Below are positions 14,222-22,738 of a DNA stretch of 52,012 bases, one piece after another (position 1 is the first letter of the stretch; every line of letters starts with the position of its first letter). Source of the DNA: an uncultured Pseudomonadota bacterium (lineage in GTDB: Bacteria > Pseudomonadota > Gammaproteobacteria > Steroidobacterales > Steroidobacteraceae); contig CAIOHZ010000288.1 in NCBI GenBank assembly GCA_903858165.1, positions 1 to 52,012 on the forward strand, read 5' to 3'. The position numbers and the translations under genes were made by a program. Under the pieces are notes generated by a model that saw only the letters and a program-made list of their open reading frames with translations, ran no database searches and had not been told where the DNA came from.

Positions 14222-15202
14222 TCAATCTTTCTGCAGTTCGTGCAGAACCTCGTTGTCCACCCAAGCACGCCCGTCGAGCGTCTCGAGGAAACCACAGTGC
14301 CCGCCGTGCGGGGTAGGCGTGATTTTCAGGAACGGGTTGGCAGGCAACCGCCCCAAGTCCTTCGCGGGAATGATGGGGTCGTCCAACGCCGTAATGAGGC
14401 GGCAAGGCACCTGCAGTCCGTCGAGAAAGCCGTACACCAGCGCATAACCGCGTAAGTATTCGGCCATGGACTCAAACCCGGTGTACTGGAGTACCAGCCG
14501 TTCCGTCATGCGAGTGAGACCCCGCTCCCCCAGCAGTTCACTGAAGTCGTAGCGCCCCGGAAAAGCCGCCGACTTGCGCTCCAGAGAGCGCGCCCACTTG
14601 CGGACGAAATAGTGGCGGTAAATCCACAGCCCTTTTTCCAGGGCGTCGAGCGTGGCAGCCGGGTCGAGCACGGGGCAGATGGCAACCGCTTTGCGGAGCG
14701 CAATGCCCGCCGCCGGCGCCCGCGCCGCCAGACGCAGGGCGAAGTTGCCACCGAGCGAATACCCCACCAACGACAAACGCTGACCCAGCGCCCGAGCGGC
14801 GATAGCGCGAACTGCGCCTAGCATTTCGTCGAGTCGACAACTGTGGAACAACTCTTCGTTGAGATGATGCGTTGCGCCATGGTCGCGCATGTTGAGGCGG
14901 AATACGTCGTAGCCCTCCGCCCACAAGCGCGCCGCCAGGGACAGGATATAACTGGAATCCGCGCACCCTTCCCAGCCGTGGTGGAGCACGACCAAGTCGC
15001 GGGCGGGCGTGGCGTGCCGCGCATGGAAGCCTTGCAGACGCACCCCGCCGCCGGCATCGAGCACGACTTCTTCGCTCGCTGCCACCACGGCACGCGCACG
15101 CGACAACACGCGACGCGTGCGGAAGCTGAGCGAAGGCAACATGCTCTGCAGGTGCCGATGCCGCAGCCAACGCGGCGGCCCGAAAGGTTGCTGGAATGGC
15201 AT
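14222..15202 (-). CDS. YheT-like alpha/beta hydrolase
   Basis: 326-residue hydrolase of the YheT/EMB8 family. The N-terminal PFGPPRWLRHRHLQSMLPSL is typical. The catalytic triad is visible: Ser in GYSLGGN, Asp in ALDDPIIP and His in PHGGHCGFLE. Oxyanion-hole motif HHGWEGCADS comes before. The natural substrate of YheT is unknown; esterase activity is expected. It ends 44 bases upstream of the SPOR-domain gene and starts 14 bases after the saccharopine-dehydrogenase-like gene, all in one direction, so the three could be cotranscribed. Confidence 0.82.
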   Translation of the reverse strand: MPFQQPFGPPRWLRHRHLQSMLPSLSFRTRRVLSRARAVVAASEEVVLDAGGGVRLQGFHARHATPARDLVVLHHGWEGCADSSYILSLAARLWAEGYDVFRLNMRDHGATHHLNEELFHSCRLDEMLGAVRAIAARALGQRLSLVGYSLGGNFALRLAARAPAAGIALRKAVAICPVLDPAATLDALEKGLWIYRHYFVRKWARSLERKSAAFPGRYDFSELLGERGLTRMTERLVLQYTGFESMAEYLRGYALVYGFLDGLQVPCRLITALDDPIIPAKDLGRLPANPFLKITPTPHGGHCGFLETLDGRAWVDNEVLHELQKD

Positions 15203-15216
15203 GAACGGGGAGCGGC

Positions 15217-16302
15217 TTAGCCCTGCACCGCACCCGTGAAGCGTACCGGCTCGCTACCCGACAGGCTGGACGCATAACCGGCGCCCATCAGTCGCGATGG
15301 GGTAATGGCACCCGCCGGCGCCGGTTCACGCAGCAAACGCTCGGCAATGCCTAGCCCCGCGATAACGGTAACCGTGTAACCGTTGGCAACGGCGAGATGC
15401 CCGGTCACGGTACGGCCGGTGGCATCGCGCACCTCCCCCCACAAAAAGCTGCGCGTGGTGGCGCGCTGTTCGTCCGTGGGGCCCGGTGGCTGCGCGTCGA
15501 TCTTGCGCTTCATGAAGTTCTGCACAAACTTCAGCCGCAGCAAAGGGCGAAGCCAGTTCATGCGCCCCAGCGCTTTTTCGCGGCCCGGCGACATCGGTAG
15601 ATAGACTTCGATGTTCGGAATGCCCGTGGAGAAATAAGCGGTGCTCACATCGCCCCAGGGAATGGTGACGGCGTGCAGCGCACCCGCCCCGTCACCAAAG
15701 TCGATACGGCGCGAACGGTAGGCCAACGGCACCGGCGTGATGACGCCATTGGTGCGGACGCGGCCACCGTAACCAAAACCTTCGGCCATGGTCTTGGCCG
15801 TGCCGCGGCTGAAGCCACCACCGCCCATGAAGCCCAGCGCCAGATGCGTGGCGCCCGGCAAAGCCGCGGCCAAGGACGCGGCGAGGCAGTCCGAGGGAAC
15901 CACATCGAAACCAACGCCCGGGCAAACCACGATACCCGCCGCACGCGCCTCGGCAGCGCGCGCGTGCGCCGCTTCGAACACGTCGATTTCACCGGTGATA
16001 TCGAGATAGTGCGCGCGGGCCTGCAGGCAGGCTTCCACCATAGCCGCAGAAGTGGCCGAGAACGGCCCGGCGCAGTGCAACACCAGCGCCATGCCTTCGA
16101 GCGCCCCGGCCGGCACAGCCGGCGACACACCGAACACGCGGCTCTCCAGCCCGAGCTCCTTGGCCAAACGCTGCACCTTGGCGGTATCGCGCCCGGCGAT
16201 GACTGGGCGCAGACCACGGCGCACCGCTTCACGCGCCATCAGTTCGCCGGTATAACCGGTAGCGCCATAGATCATCCACTTCGGCAGGGAATCGTTGGAC
16301 AT
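15217..16302 (-). CDS. Saccharopine dehydrogenase-like NAD(P) oxidoreductase
   Basis: 361-residue protein with an N-terminal Rossmann fold (MIYGATGYTGELMAREAVRRG), the NAD-binding part of the saccharopine dehydrogenase-like family that includes trans-acting enoyl reductases. Other conserved parts are HCAGPFSATS, YLDITGEIDVFE and CPGVGFDVVPSDCLA. True lysine-pathway saccharopine dehydrogenases differ, so the substrate is unknown; a lipid or polyketide enoyl reductase role is possible by family. I chose ATG 16302 (MSNDSLP), with GGAG 10 bases before it, rather than the longer frame start at 16452, whose first 50 residues look non-coding. Confidence 0.75.
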   Translation of the reverse strand: MSNDSLPKWMIYGATGYTGELMAREAVRRGLRPVIAGRDTAKVQRLAKELGLESRVFGVSPAVPAGALEGMALVLHCAGPFSATSAAMVEACLQARAHYLDITGEIDVFEAAHARAAEARAAGIVVCPGVGFDVVPSDCLAASLAAALPGATHLALGFMGGGGFSRGTAKTMAEGFGYGGRVRTNGVITPVPLAYRSRRIDFGDGAGALHAVTIPWGDVSTAYFSTGIPNIEVYLPMSPGREKALGRMNWLRPLLRLKFVQNFMKRKIDAQPPGPTDEQRATTRSFLWGEVRDATGRTVTGHLAVANGYTVTVIAGLGIAERLLREPAPAGAITPSRLMGAGYASSLSGSEPVRFTGAVQG

Positions 16303-16398
16303 GGCAATAGCTCTCCTGCAGCCACCGGCCGCGCAATACCTTGAGTCTAGCCCATGCGGCGGCGGCGGCGACGATGACCGCCACCTATCGCCTCGGCG

Positions 16399-16428
16399 TT
16401 GACAGAGAAGCCCCCGCACACCACTAAT
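16399..16428 (+). promoter_or_regulatory. Promoter of ydbH-like gene (leaderless)
   Basis: A perfect -35 TTGACA (16399-16404) and ACTAAT (16423-16428) are 18 bases apart. The -10 box ends 5 bases before the ATG at 16434, which places the transcript start on or beside the start codon. No Shine-Dalgarno is present, in agreement with a leaderless mRNA. Confidence 0.65.
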
Positions 16429-16433
16429 GGCGC

Positions 16434-18527
16434 ATGCGCTTCCGTTGTTCACCGGTCCTGCTGTCCTGCCTGTGGCTTACCGTACCCACGGCCACGGAGG
16501 CCGCGCGCGCGCAGTTCATGGCCGACGCAGTTCAGGGGGACAACTGGTCCGCCAGTGGCGTCGTCGCCACGATGGTCGTGGACAAACACCACCGCCCCGG
16601 CCTCGACCTGCGGGCGGCAGAAGCCGTCTTGCCAGCAGGGATGGGGGCAGTGAAAGGCCTGCACCTGCATTGCCCGCGGTTGTTGACGCCCCCGGGCCAT
16701 TGGCGCTGCCAGCAAGCCGTGCTGCGCGCGCAGTTTCCGGTGGTTGGCGTGCAAACCCTCGCCGTGGACTTCGACTACGAACCGCGAGAAGCGCGCCTGA
16801 AACTCACCGCCACCGGCCTCAAGGTAGCGGCGGGTACCGTGGCCCTGTCGGCTACTGCCGCCGGTGAGCAGTGGCAAGGCCACCTGACACTGGACCTACT
16901 GGAATTGTCGCAACTACAAACCTTGAGCAGTCCGTGGGCGGCCTGGCCGGCCGGCACTTGGAACGGCTCGCTCTCGGCGCAACTACAGGCCTCAGGCGTA
17001 GGGAGCGAACCCACTGCCGTCAGCGCTGCCTTCAAACTCCACCGCCTCGACTATGCAAGTGCCGACGGCCTGACTGCAACCGCCGCCCTCGTCGGCGCGG
17101 GACAACTGCAGTGGGCACCAGGCAGCGTTACTCACCCCGAAAACCTGCTGTCTAAGCTGGCGTTCAATTTCTCGGCTAACAGTGGGCAACTCTATTTAGA
17201 CCCTGTGTTCCTCGACACGGCCCAAACGCCCTTCGAATTGCGTGCCGTCGGACAACTGCAAGCCACCGCCGAGGGTTGGCAACTGGCAGCAACCAAGGGC
17301 GAGTTCACGCAACCCGGGCTGCTCAAAGCCACTGGAGAAGGCACCGTGGATTTCGGTTCAGGTCCACTGCTGCGCCATGTCGCGGTGCAATTGGACGTGA
17401 CGGACACCGCCAAAGCCTGGCCCCTCTACGCGGGGCCCTTCCTCGCCAGTACCGACTTCAAGGACCTGACCGCCACGGGCGACCTGAGTGGGCAAGTGTT
17501 GGTGCAAGCGGGGAGCCCCACACGCGTGGACCTCGCTCTGCAGAACCTCACGTTTGCGGACCCGGCGGGCACACTGGAACTGCGTTCGGTAACTGGCGCC
17601 TTGCGTTGGTCCGCTGAAGGCACTGCTGAAACCGACTCCACCGCCCTGTCGTTCCTTGGCGGGCGTTTCTATGGGCTGCCGTTCGGCGCGGCACAGTTAC
17701 ACCTGCAAACGCATGGTCGTGATGCGCGACTGCTCAAGCCGCTCACACTTCCCATCCTCGATGGTGGCCTGCAAGTGGATACCTTCCGTGTGCGTCATGC
17801 CGGCGAACCGGGTATGTGGTTACGCCTCGATGCCGTGATCCTGCCCATCGACATGGCGGCGCTCTCGAAGGCCTTCGGCTGGCCCGTGTTCGGTGGCAAG
17901 TTGGCCGGGCGCATTCCCAAAGCGGCGTTGGATGACGGCGTTCTCACGCTAGGCGGCAACCTCGAGGCCGACGTGTTCGGTGGCCAAGTAACGCTGCAGA
18001 ACCTGCGCCTGCAAGACGCACTGGGGCGCTTCCCGCAGTTTCAGGCAGATATCGCACTGCGCAATCTTGATCTTGCGCTGCTCACCGGGATCTTCGAATT
18101 CGGCTACATCAGTGGCCGGTTGGGCGGTGAAGTGAACGGGCTGCAACTGTTCGATTGGCGGCCCGTGGCCTTCAATGCCCGCCTTGGCACGCCTCCGGGC
18201 TACCGCGGCGACCGCCGTATCACGCCACGCGCGGTACAGAATCTCTCCAGTCTTGGCGGCGGCAGCGGCGTCACCTCGGCGCTTTCCGGTGGCTTCCTGC
18301 GTATCTTCAAGGACTTCAAATACCAGCAACTGGGCATTGCCTGCCGCCTTGAACAAGACGTGTGCCAGATGGGCGGCGTGGCACCGGCCCCGGGCGGCTA
18401 TTATCTCATTGAGGGCGCGGGCTTGCCGCGCATCAATCTCATCGGCTCGCAAGGACGAGTCGCTTGGAGCAAGCTGCTACGCCAACTCGAACGCCTCGGT
18501 CAAGGCGCCGCTTTGGAGGTGAAGTAA
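16434..18527 (+). CDS. YdbH-like AsmA-family envelope protein
   Basis: 697-residue protein with a signal-peptide-like N-terminus (MRFRCSPVLLSCLWLTVP, then TATEA). The middle is long and rich in alternating beta strands, as in AsmA-like lipid-bridge proteins. The C-terminal part carries motifs I associate with YdbH-type proteins: FEFGYISGRLGGEVNGLQLFDW, RAVQNLSSLGGGSG, FKDFKYQQLGIACRLEQDVCQMGG and a final GLPRINLIG. In E. coli YdbH, with TamB and YhdP, moves phospholipids between the two membranes. The gene after it is YnbE/YdbL-like, the known partner set, which supports the call. It is about 180 residues shorter than E. coli YdbH. The N-terminus lacks a clear anchor helix beyond the signal. 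Confidence 0.62.
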   Translation: MRFRCSPVLLSCLWLTVPTATEAARAQFMADAVQGDNWSASGVVATMVVDKHHRPGLDLRAAEAVLPAGMGAVKGLHLHCPRLLTPPGHWRCQQAVLRAQFPVVGVQTLAVDFDYEPREARLKLTATGLKVAAGTVALSATAAGEQWQGHLTLDLLELSQLQTLSSPWAAWPAGTWNGSLSAQLQASGVGSEPTAVSAAFKLHRLDYASADGLTATAALVGAGQLQWAPGSVTHPENLLSKLAFNFSANSGQLYLDPVFLDTAQTPFELRAVGQLQATAEGWQLAATKGEFTQPGLLKATGEGTVDFGSGPLLRHVAVQLDVTDTAKAWPLYAGPFLASTDFKDLTATGDLSGQVLVQAGSPTRVDLALQNLTFADPAGTLELRSVTGALRWSAEGTAETDSTALSFLGGRFYGLPFGAAQLHLQTHGRDARLLKPLTLPILDGGLQVDTFRVRHAGEPGMWLRLDAVILPIDMAALSKAFGWPVFGGKLAGRIPKAALDDGVLTLGGNLEADVFGGQVTLQNLRLQDALGRFPQFQADIALRNLDLALLTGIFEFGYISGRLGGEVNGLQLFDWRPVAFNARLGTPPGYRGDRRITPRAVQNLSSLGGGSGVTSALSGGFLRIFKDFKYQQLGIACRLEQDVCQMGGVAPAPGGYYLIEGAGLPRINLIGSQGRVAWSKLLRQLERLGQGAALEVK

Positions 18528-18632
18528 GCCATGCAATCCGCAGCCGAAGTCATCAACCCATTCAGCAACGGTTCAGCCGCTGCACTGTCCAATGATCAAG
18601 AGCGCCACACGCGGCGCGTAAGGAACCCCACC

Positions 18633-19313
18633 ATGAACACCGCCCTCTTCAGCGCCAACCGCCGCTATGGCTGCCACTCGGCCCACCACTCGCTGCCGCG
18701 CCGCTTCGGCGCACGTCCGCTCGCCGCATTACCGTTGCTGGCTGCGCTGGCCGTACTTGCTGGCTGCATCAACATCACCATCAATTTCCCGAGCGCAGAG
18801 GTGGAACAGGCGGCCGACCGCATCATCGACCAGGTCTATGGCAAGGACGGCGCAGCGCAGCGCACCCCCGTCACTTCGACACCGGCCACCAAGCCCACCG
18901 CACTGCTACTGCGAACCCTCGACCTGCTGGTGCCAACGGCGAACGCCGCCAGCGACTCTAGCGCCGCCGATTTGAACGCCTCGACCCCGGCAGTGCGCGC
19001 CTTGACCGCCGCCATGGAAGCGAGACACCCCTTGCTGGAGCGTTACTACACGAGCGGTGCCGTCGGGCTCGCGGACGACGGTCTGGTGGCACTGCGCGAG
19101 TTGTCACTCGTGCCGCTACCGGAACGCAACGCGGTCCGCAAATTGGTCGACGACGAAAACGCGGACCGTGAAACGCTCTACGCAGAGATTGCGCGAGCCA
19201 ACGGCCACCCCGAGTGGCTGGCCGATATTCGCGCCACCTTCGCCGACCGCTGGGCCGCGAAGGCGAAGACGGGTTGGTGGGTGCGCCGCGCCGGCGTCTG
19301 GACGCAGCGCTAA
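18633..19313 (+). CDS. YnbE/YdbL-like (DUF1318) lipoprotein
   Basis: 226-residue protein. A long basic N-region leads to a lipobox LAVLAGC (Cys45), then INITINFPSAEVEQAADRII, like the YnbE-type lipoprotein start. The C-terminal part (NADRETLYAEIARANGHP to WWVRRAGVWTQR) matches the DUF1318 domain of YdbL. In E. coli these are separate proteins: lipoprotein YnbE forms the outer-membrane end of the YdbH bridge and periplasmic YdbL tunes it. Here both features occur in one chain, possibly a natural fusion. I chose ATG 18633, with AAGGA 8 bases before it; the frame opens at 18531. It directly follows the ydbH-like gene. Confidence 0.68.
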   Translation: MNTALFSANRRYGCHSAHHSLPRRFGARPLAALPLLAALAVLAGCINITINFPSAEVEQAADRIIDQVYGKDGAAQRTPVTSTPATKPTALLLRTLDLLVPTANAASDSSAADLNASTPAVRALTAAMEARHPLLERYYTSGAVGLADDGLVALRELSLVPLPERNAVRKLVDDENADRETLYAEIARANGHPEWLADIRATFADRWAAKAKTGWWVRRAGVWTQR

Positions 19314-19316
19314 ACC

Positions 19317-20105
19317 TCAGTCGCGGATGCCGGTCCCGCGCTTGAGCAACACATAGGCCAACACGTACAGACCGGCTACCGTCGCCAGCATCAGCGCGAA
19401 GGCGGTGCCTACCGGCACGTCCGAATGGCTGTAAAAGCCATAGCGGAAGGTGTTCACCATATACAGCACCGGGTTAGCGTGCGAGAGGTGCTGCGCCCAA
19501 TCCGGCAACACGCTGATGCTGTAGAACACGCCGCCGAAATACGTCAGCGGCGTGAGTACGAAGGTAGGGAACCAGTTGATCTGATCAAAGGTCTTCGCGA
19601 ACACCGCGTTGATGAAACCACCCAAGGCGAACGTGATGGACGTCAGCACGACAGAGGCCAGGACCAGGAAGGGATGATCCACGTGGAGATGCGTGAATAG
19701 CAGTGTCACGATAGTGACCAGGCCACCCACCAGAAAACCGCGAATGAGCCCGCCGCCCACATAACCCAGCAAGATGACCGAGGGTGGCAACGGCGACACC
19801 AGCAGTTCCTCGATGTGTTTGCCAAACTTCGCACCGAAGAAACTGGACACCACGTTGCCGTAGGAGGTGGTAATTACCGCCTGCATGATGAGACCCGGCG
19901 CAATGAATTCCATGTACGGAATGCCATCGAAGGCACCCACGCGCTGCCCGATGAGCCCGCCGAAAATAATGAAGTAGAGCGTGGAGGTCATCGCCGGTGG
20001 CACCAGCGTCTGGCCCCAAATGCGAATGATGCGCCCGTACTCGCGACGCAAGATGGTAAGGAAGCCGATGAAGGTGCGCGAGGCGCGCGATTTCCCGAGA
20101 TTCAT
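19317..20105 (-). CDS. yadH: ABC-2 type transporter permease, YadH-like
   Basis: 262-residue inner-membrane permease with six hydrophobic segments. It is close to E. coli YadH through its length: WGQTLVPPAMTSTLYFIIFG, FIAPGLIMQAVI, KHIEELLVSPLPPSVILLGY, FAKTFDQINWFPTFVLTPL and the C-terminal RGTGIRD. It works with the ATPase encoded just upstream; the start overlaps the ATPase stop (ATGA on the minus strand at 20102-20105). The substrate of YadGH is unknown; ABC-2 permeases of this type often export lipids, polysaccharides or drugs. It converges on the YdbL-like gene with only 3 bases between. Confidence 0.88.
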   Translation of the reverse strand: MNLGKSRASRTFIGFLTILRREYGRIIRIWGQTLVPPAMTSTLYFIIFGGLIGQRVGAFDGIPYMEFIAPGLIMQAVITTSYGNVVSSFFGAKFGKHIEELLVSPLPPSVILLGYVGGGLIRGFLVGGLVTIVTLLFTHLHVDHPFLVLASVVLTSITFALGGFINAVFAKTFDQINWFPTFVLTPLTYFGGVFYSISVLPDWAQHLSHANPVLYMVNTFRYGFYSHSDVPVGTAFALMLATVAGLYVLAYVLLKRGTGIRD

Positions 20106-21037
20106 GCCGCGCTCCCGGTGGTCTCTTCCTGCCCGACCAGCCGCATGAACAATTCCTCGAGCCGATTCACCTTGTTGCGCATGGAAACGACATGAATGTC
20201 GGCTGCTGTCAGCGCCGCAAACACTGCGTTCAGGTCCTGATGCTGCGTGAGTTCCACTTCTAGGGTACTGGGGTCTGCCAGTTCGGCACTGGCCACCGGC
20301 AACACCGGCACGGCACCCGACAGCGGTGTGCGCAAGTTCAGCACAAAGGTTTCCGAATGCAGACGGCGCAACACATCCTGCATGCGGTCATGCATGGCGA
20401 TACGCCCCTTGTCGATGATGGCGATATGGCGACAGAGACTTTCGGCCTCTTCCAGATAATGCGTGGTCAGGATGATGGTGGTTCCGGCCTCGTTGATTTC
20501 CCGCAGAAACTCCCACATCGAACGCCGGATCTCGATATCGACACCGGCCGTCGGCTCATCGAGGATGAGCAACCGCGGCTCGTGAACCAGTGCGCGCGCA
20601 ATCATCAGCCGGCGCTTCATACCACCGGAAAGGCTACGCGCCATTACCTTGCGCTTGTCCCACAACTGCAGTTTGCGCAAATACTTCTCGGTACGTTCGC
20701 GAGCCAGCGCCCGCGGAATACCATAGAAGCCAGCTTGGTTCGCGACGATGGACTCTGGCGACTCGAACATGTTGAAGTTGAACTCCTGCGGCACTAGGCC
20801 AATGCAGGACTTGGCAGCCTCGAGGTCGTGATCGGCGTCGATGCCGAACACTTTGACGCTGCCGGCGGTCTTGTTCACTAGCGAGGTAACAATGCCAATG
20901 CTGGTGGTCTTGCCAGCACCGTTGGGGCCGAGCAAGGCGAAGAAGTCGCCCTCCGCCACATCGAGGTCAATACCCTTCAGGGCCTGGGTTCCGTTCTGGT
21001 AGGTCTTGGTCAGACCGCGTAGCGACAAGGCGAGCAT
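20102..21037 (-). CDS. yadG: ABC transporter ATP-binding protein, YadG-like
   Basis: 311-residue ATPase. Walker A is GPNGAGKTT (residues 37-45), the signature LSGGMKRRLMIARAL and Walker B LLILDEPTAGVD. SLVNKTAGSVKVFG and GLVPQEFNFNMFES match YadG closely. The C-terminal 80 residues after the ATPase core are also shared with YadG. I chose ATG 21037 (MLALSLRGL), which fits family N-termini; the frame opens at 21109 with 24 extra, proline-rich residues. It forms a two-gene operon with the permease. Confidence 0.9.
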   Translation of the reverse strand: MLALSLRGLTKTYQNGTQALKGIDLDVAEGDFFALLGPNGAGKTTSIGIVTSLVNKTAGSVKVFGIDADHDLEAAKSCIGLVPQEFNFNMFESPESIVANQAGFYGIPRALARERTEKYLRKLQLWDKRKVMARSLSGGMKRRLMIARALVHEPRLLILDEPTAGVDIEIRRSMWEFLREINEAGTTIILTTHYLEEAESLCRHIAIIDKGRIAMHDRMQDVLRRLHSETFVLNLRTPLSGAVPVLPVASAELADPSTLEVELTQHQDLNAVFAALTAADIHVVSMRNKVNRLEELFMRLVGQEETTGSAA

Positions 21038-21116
21038 GGGAATCCGTGGGCAAGGAGCAGGCGGGAAGGGTAGTCCTCCCCGCCCTCCTCCATCAACCTG
21101 TTCGCGCACCTACCGC

Positions 21117-21902
21117 CTAGCGCAGCAACCGGCGCCTAGCCAGACTGGAGCGCAACCCGTCCGTGGCGAGCAGTTGCCAGCCCAAGTGACGCACGGCTTG
21201 CAAGCCCGTTGCATCGCGCCGTTCCACCGCGCCCAGCATACGGCCCCAAAACTTCGGATGCGCTCCCCAACGGGCAAGCACGGCACCCTCCGCCGCGGCC
21301 GCCGCCTGCTCCAGCAAGGCCAGGGGCATGCCACGCCACAAGGCCTGCACGGCTGGGGTCATTCCCAAGGTAAGCGCCGCAGCCAGCCCGCCGCGCTGCG
21401 CCAGGTGCCACGCTAGGACTACTGAGGCGCGTACCCAGCGTCCCGGCGCCAGCGGAGTCACCGTTGCGCCAGAAAGCGTGGCAAGTGCCTCACCCACGCC
21501 ACCCTCTCGTGGCCCAAGCACGCTGGCCCAAAACACCGCATCCCCGAAACGCAGATCGAACAAGGCGAACGGCGCGGCGGCCAGCGTCTCGCGTTCCGGG
21601 GGCAGCAGACGCCGCAACCGCCCCGCATGGTCGTTCGACAGACCAAAAACCAGCGCGTGCGCACCCACACTGCCACCCCCCGCCGCCACACGCGTAGTGA
21701 CGCGCTCCAGAAAACCGCGGTTCGCCTCTTCCAAGGCCTGCGCCACGCCAGTAGCCCCCAACATGCCGGCCTGCCAACTCGGACGTTCTTGGAAAAGCGG
21801 CGCCGACGCCGCCTCTTCGATAGCGGCAGCACTCAACCGCCGCACTCGACCGCGCGGCGTACTGACCGCTTCCCCCCTCACCGCCACTGCACTGCGTTCC
21901 AT
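21117..21902 (-). CDS. Hypothetical protein divergent from flhC-like gene
   Basis: 261-residue protein that I do not recognise. It is rich in Ala, Gly, Leu and Arg, with no clear signal peptide, transmembrane helix or catalytic motif. A central part has mixed alpha/beta character (HALVFGLSNDHAGRLRRLLPPE, then RFGDAVFWASVLGP). The C-terminus is basic (SSLARRRLLR). The frame is 786 bases with codon use like its neighbours, which supports it being a real gene. It is divergent from the flhC-like regulator (192 bases between) and could be its target. It ends 79 bases upstream of yadG. Confidence 0.6.
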   Translation of the reverse strand: MERSAVAVRGEAVSTPRGRVRRLSAAAIEEAASAPLFQERPSWQAGMLGATGVAQALEEANRGFLERVTTRVAAGGGSVGAHALVFGLSNDHAGRLRRLLPPERETLAAAPFALFDLRFGDAVFWASVLGPREGGVGEALATLSGATVTPLAPGRWVRASVVLAWHLAQRGGLAAALTLGMTPAVQALWRGMPLALLEQAAAAAEGAVLARWGAHPKFWGRMLGAVERRDATGLQAVRHLGWQLLATDGLRSSLARRRLLR

Positions 21903-21932
21903 TTGCTCGCTCCTTTGATGTGACTACTGACC

Positions 21933-21946
21933 GGCGCCGCGGCGCC
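21933..21946. repeat. GC-rich 14-bp palindrome
   Basis: GGCGCCGCGGCGCC is a perfect palindrome in the divergent space between 21902 and 22095. It is nearer the unknown minus-strand gene (31 bases before its start). It may be a protein site or, on either RNA, a small hairpin; GC-rich palindromes can arise by chance in such DNA. Confidence 0.3.
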
Positions 21947-21998
21947 ATTACCGACGAACACAGGGGCTTTACCTGCCGTCCGATCCCGTCTAAATTAA

Positions 21999-22016
21999 TT
22001 GGTGATAATGTACCAA
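21999..22016. promoter_or_regulatory. Operator-like inverted repeat before flhC-like gene
   Basis: TTGGT (21999-22003) and ACCAA (22012-22016) flank 8 bases that contain GATAAT (22004-22009), a good -10 hexamer. The place, 79 bases before the flhC-like ATG, suits a dimeric regulator covering a promoter. The surrounding 25 bases are AT-rich. No matching -35 box is seen. Confidence 0.4.
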
Positions 22017-22094
22017 ATTGTCGGAAGGGCGCCAGCCCCTCCGGATCACCAACGGCAAATCAGTGGCAAATCATCAGAAAAAGGAAACACGGGA

Positions 22095-22643
22095 ATGCGC
22101 ATCAGTGACGACCGCTACAGCCGCGACCGCCTCAAGCTGGACCTGGCACTCCGCCTGCTCCGGCATGAGGCCCGCACCTGCACCATCCAGCACATCACGG
22201 GCCTCAGCGGGGACCGTATCCGCAAGCTCTATCGCGCCTATGTCATGCAGGAGGCCCCCGTACGTCTACTGCGCCATCGCGGCAAAGCGCCGCGCCAGAG
22301 CAGTTGGTTTCTGCGCAATGCTGAAGTACGCCGGCAGGCCGCCGTACTTGGCGGCTTGTTTGCGCTATGCGGCTTGCTGGACCCCGCCACAGATGCCACT
22401 GCCCCCACGCTGGATGCGGGGGAACTGTTCTGCCGCGCCTACGAAACCTACCTGTACGAACATGCCGAGGCCTGTATCTCCTTCGACCATGGGTGGTGTC
22501 TGCTGCTCGCCTTGCGTGGACAGCGTGGTCTGCACTTTGCGCAGTGCCCGCGTTGCGAAGCACTGGGCCTCATCGACCGCCAGAAACCGGCGACCGCCAC
22601 CTGCGGCTGGTGCGCTTCGCCACGCGGCTTGGGCACCCACTAA
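22095..22643 (+). CDS. FlhC-like transcriptional regulator
   Basis: 182-residue protein resembling FlhC, the DNA-binding partner in the FlhD4C2 flagellar master regulator. The N-terminal part (LALRLLRHEARTCTIQHITG then LSGDRIRKLYRAY) aligns with FlhC's AMELITLGARxxxxxxxTxLSxxRLxKLYKEL. The C-terminal zinc site is visible as CPRCEAL and CGWCAS (FlhC also has four cysteines). An AAGGA at 22081-22085 lies 9 bases before the ATG; an upstream in-frame start at 21999 is less likely. No flhD-like or flagellar gene is in the window, so it may be an orphan that controls something else. The divergent unknown gene is a candidate target. Confidence 0.68.
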   Translation: MRISDDRYSRDRLKLDLALRLLRHEARTCTIQHITGLSGDRIRKLYRAYVMQEAPVRLLRHRGKAPRQSSWFLRNAEVRRQAAVLGGLFALCGLLDPATDATAPTLDAGELFCRAYETYLYEHAEACISFDHGWCLLLALRGQRGLHFAQCPRCEALGLIDRQKPATATCGWCASPRGLGTH

Positions 22644-22738
22644 GGCCCGCCACTGTCGACCCGGCCCACGTCACCAAAGGGTGCGTAAGACTAGAGCCAG
22701 GTAACAGGCGTGCCATAGGGGTGGCGTACACTGGAGGT

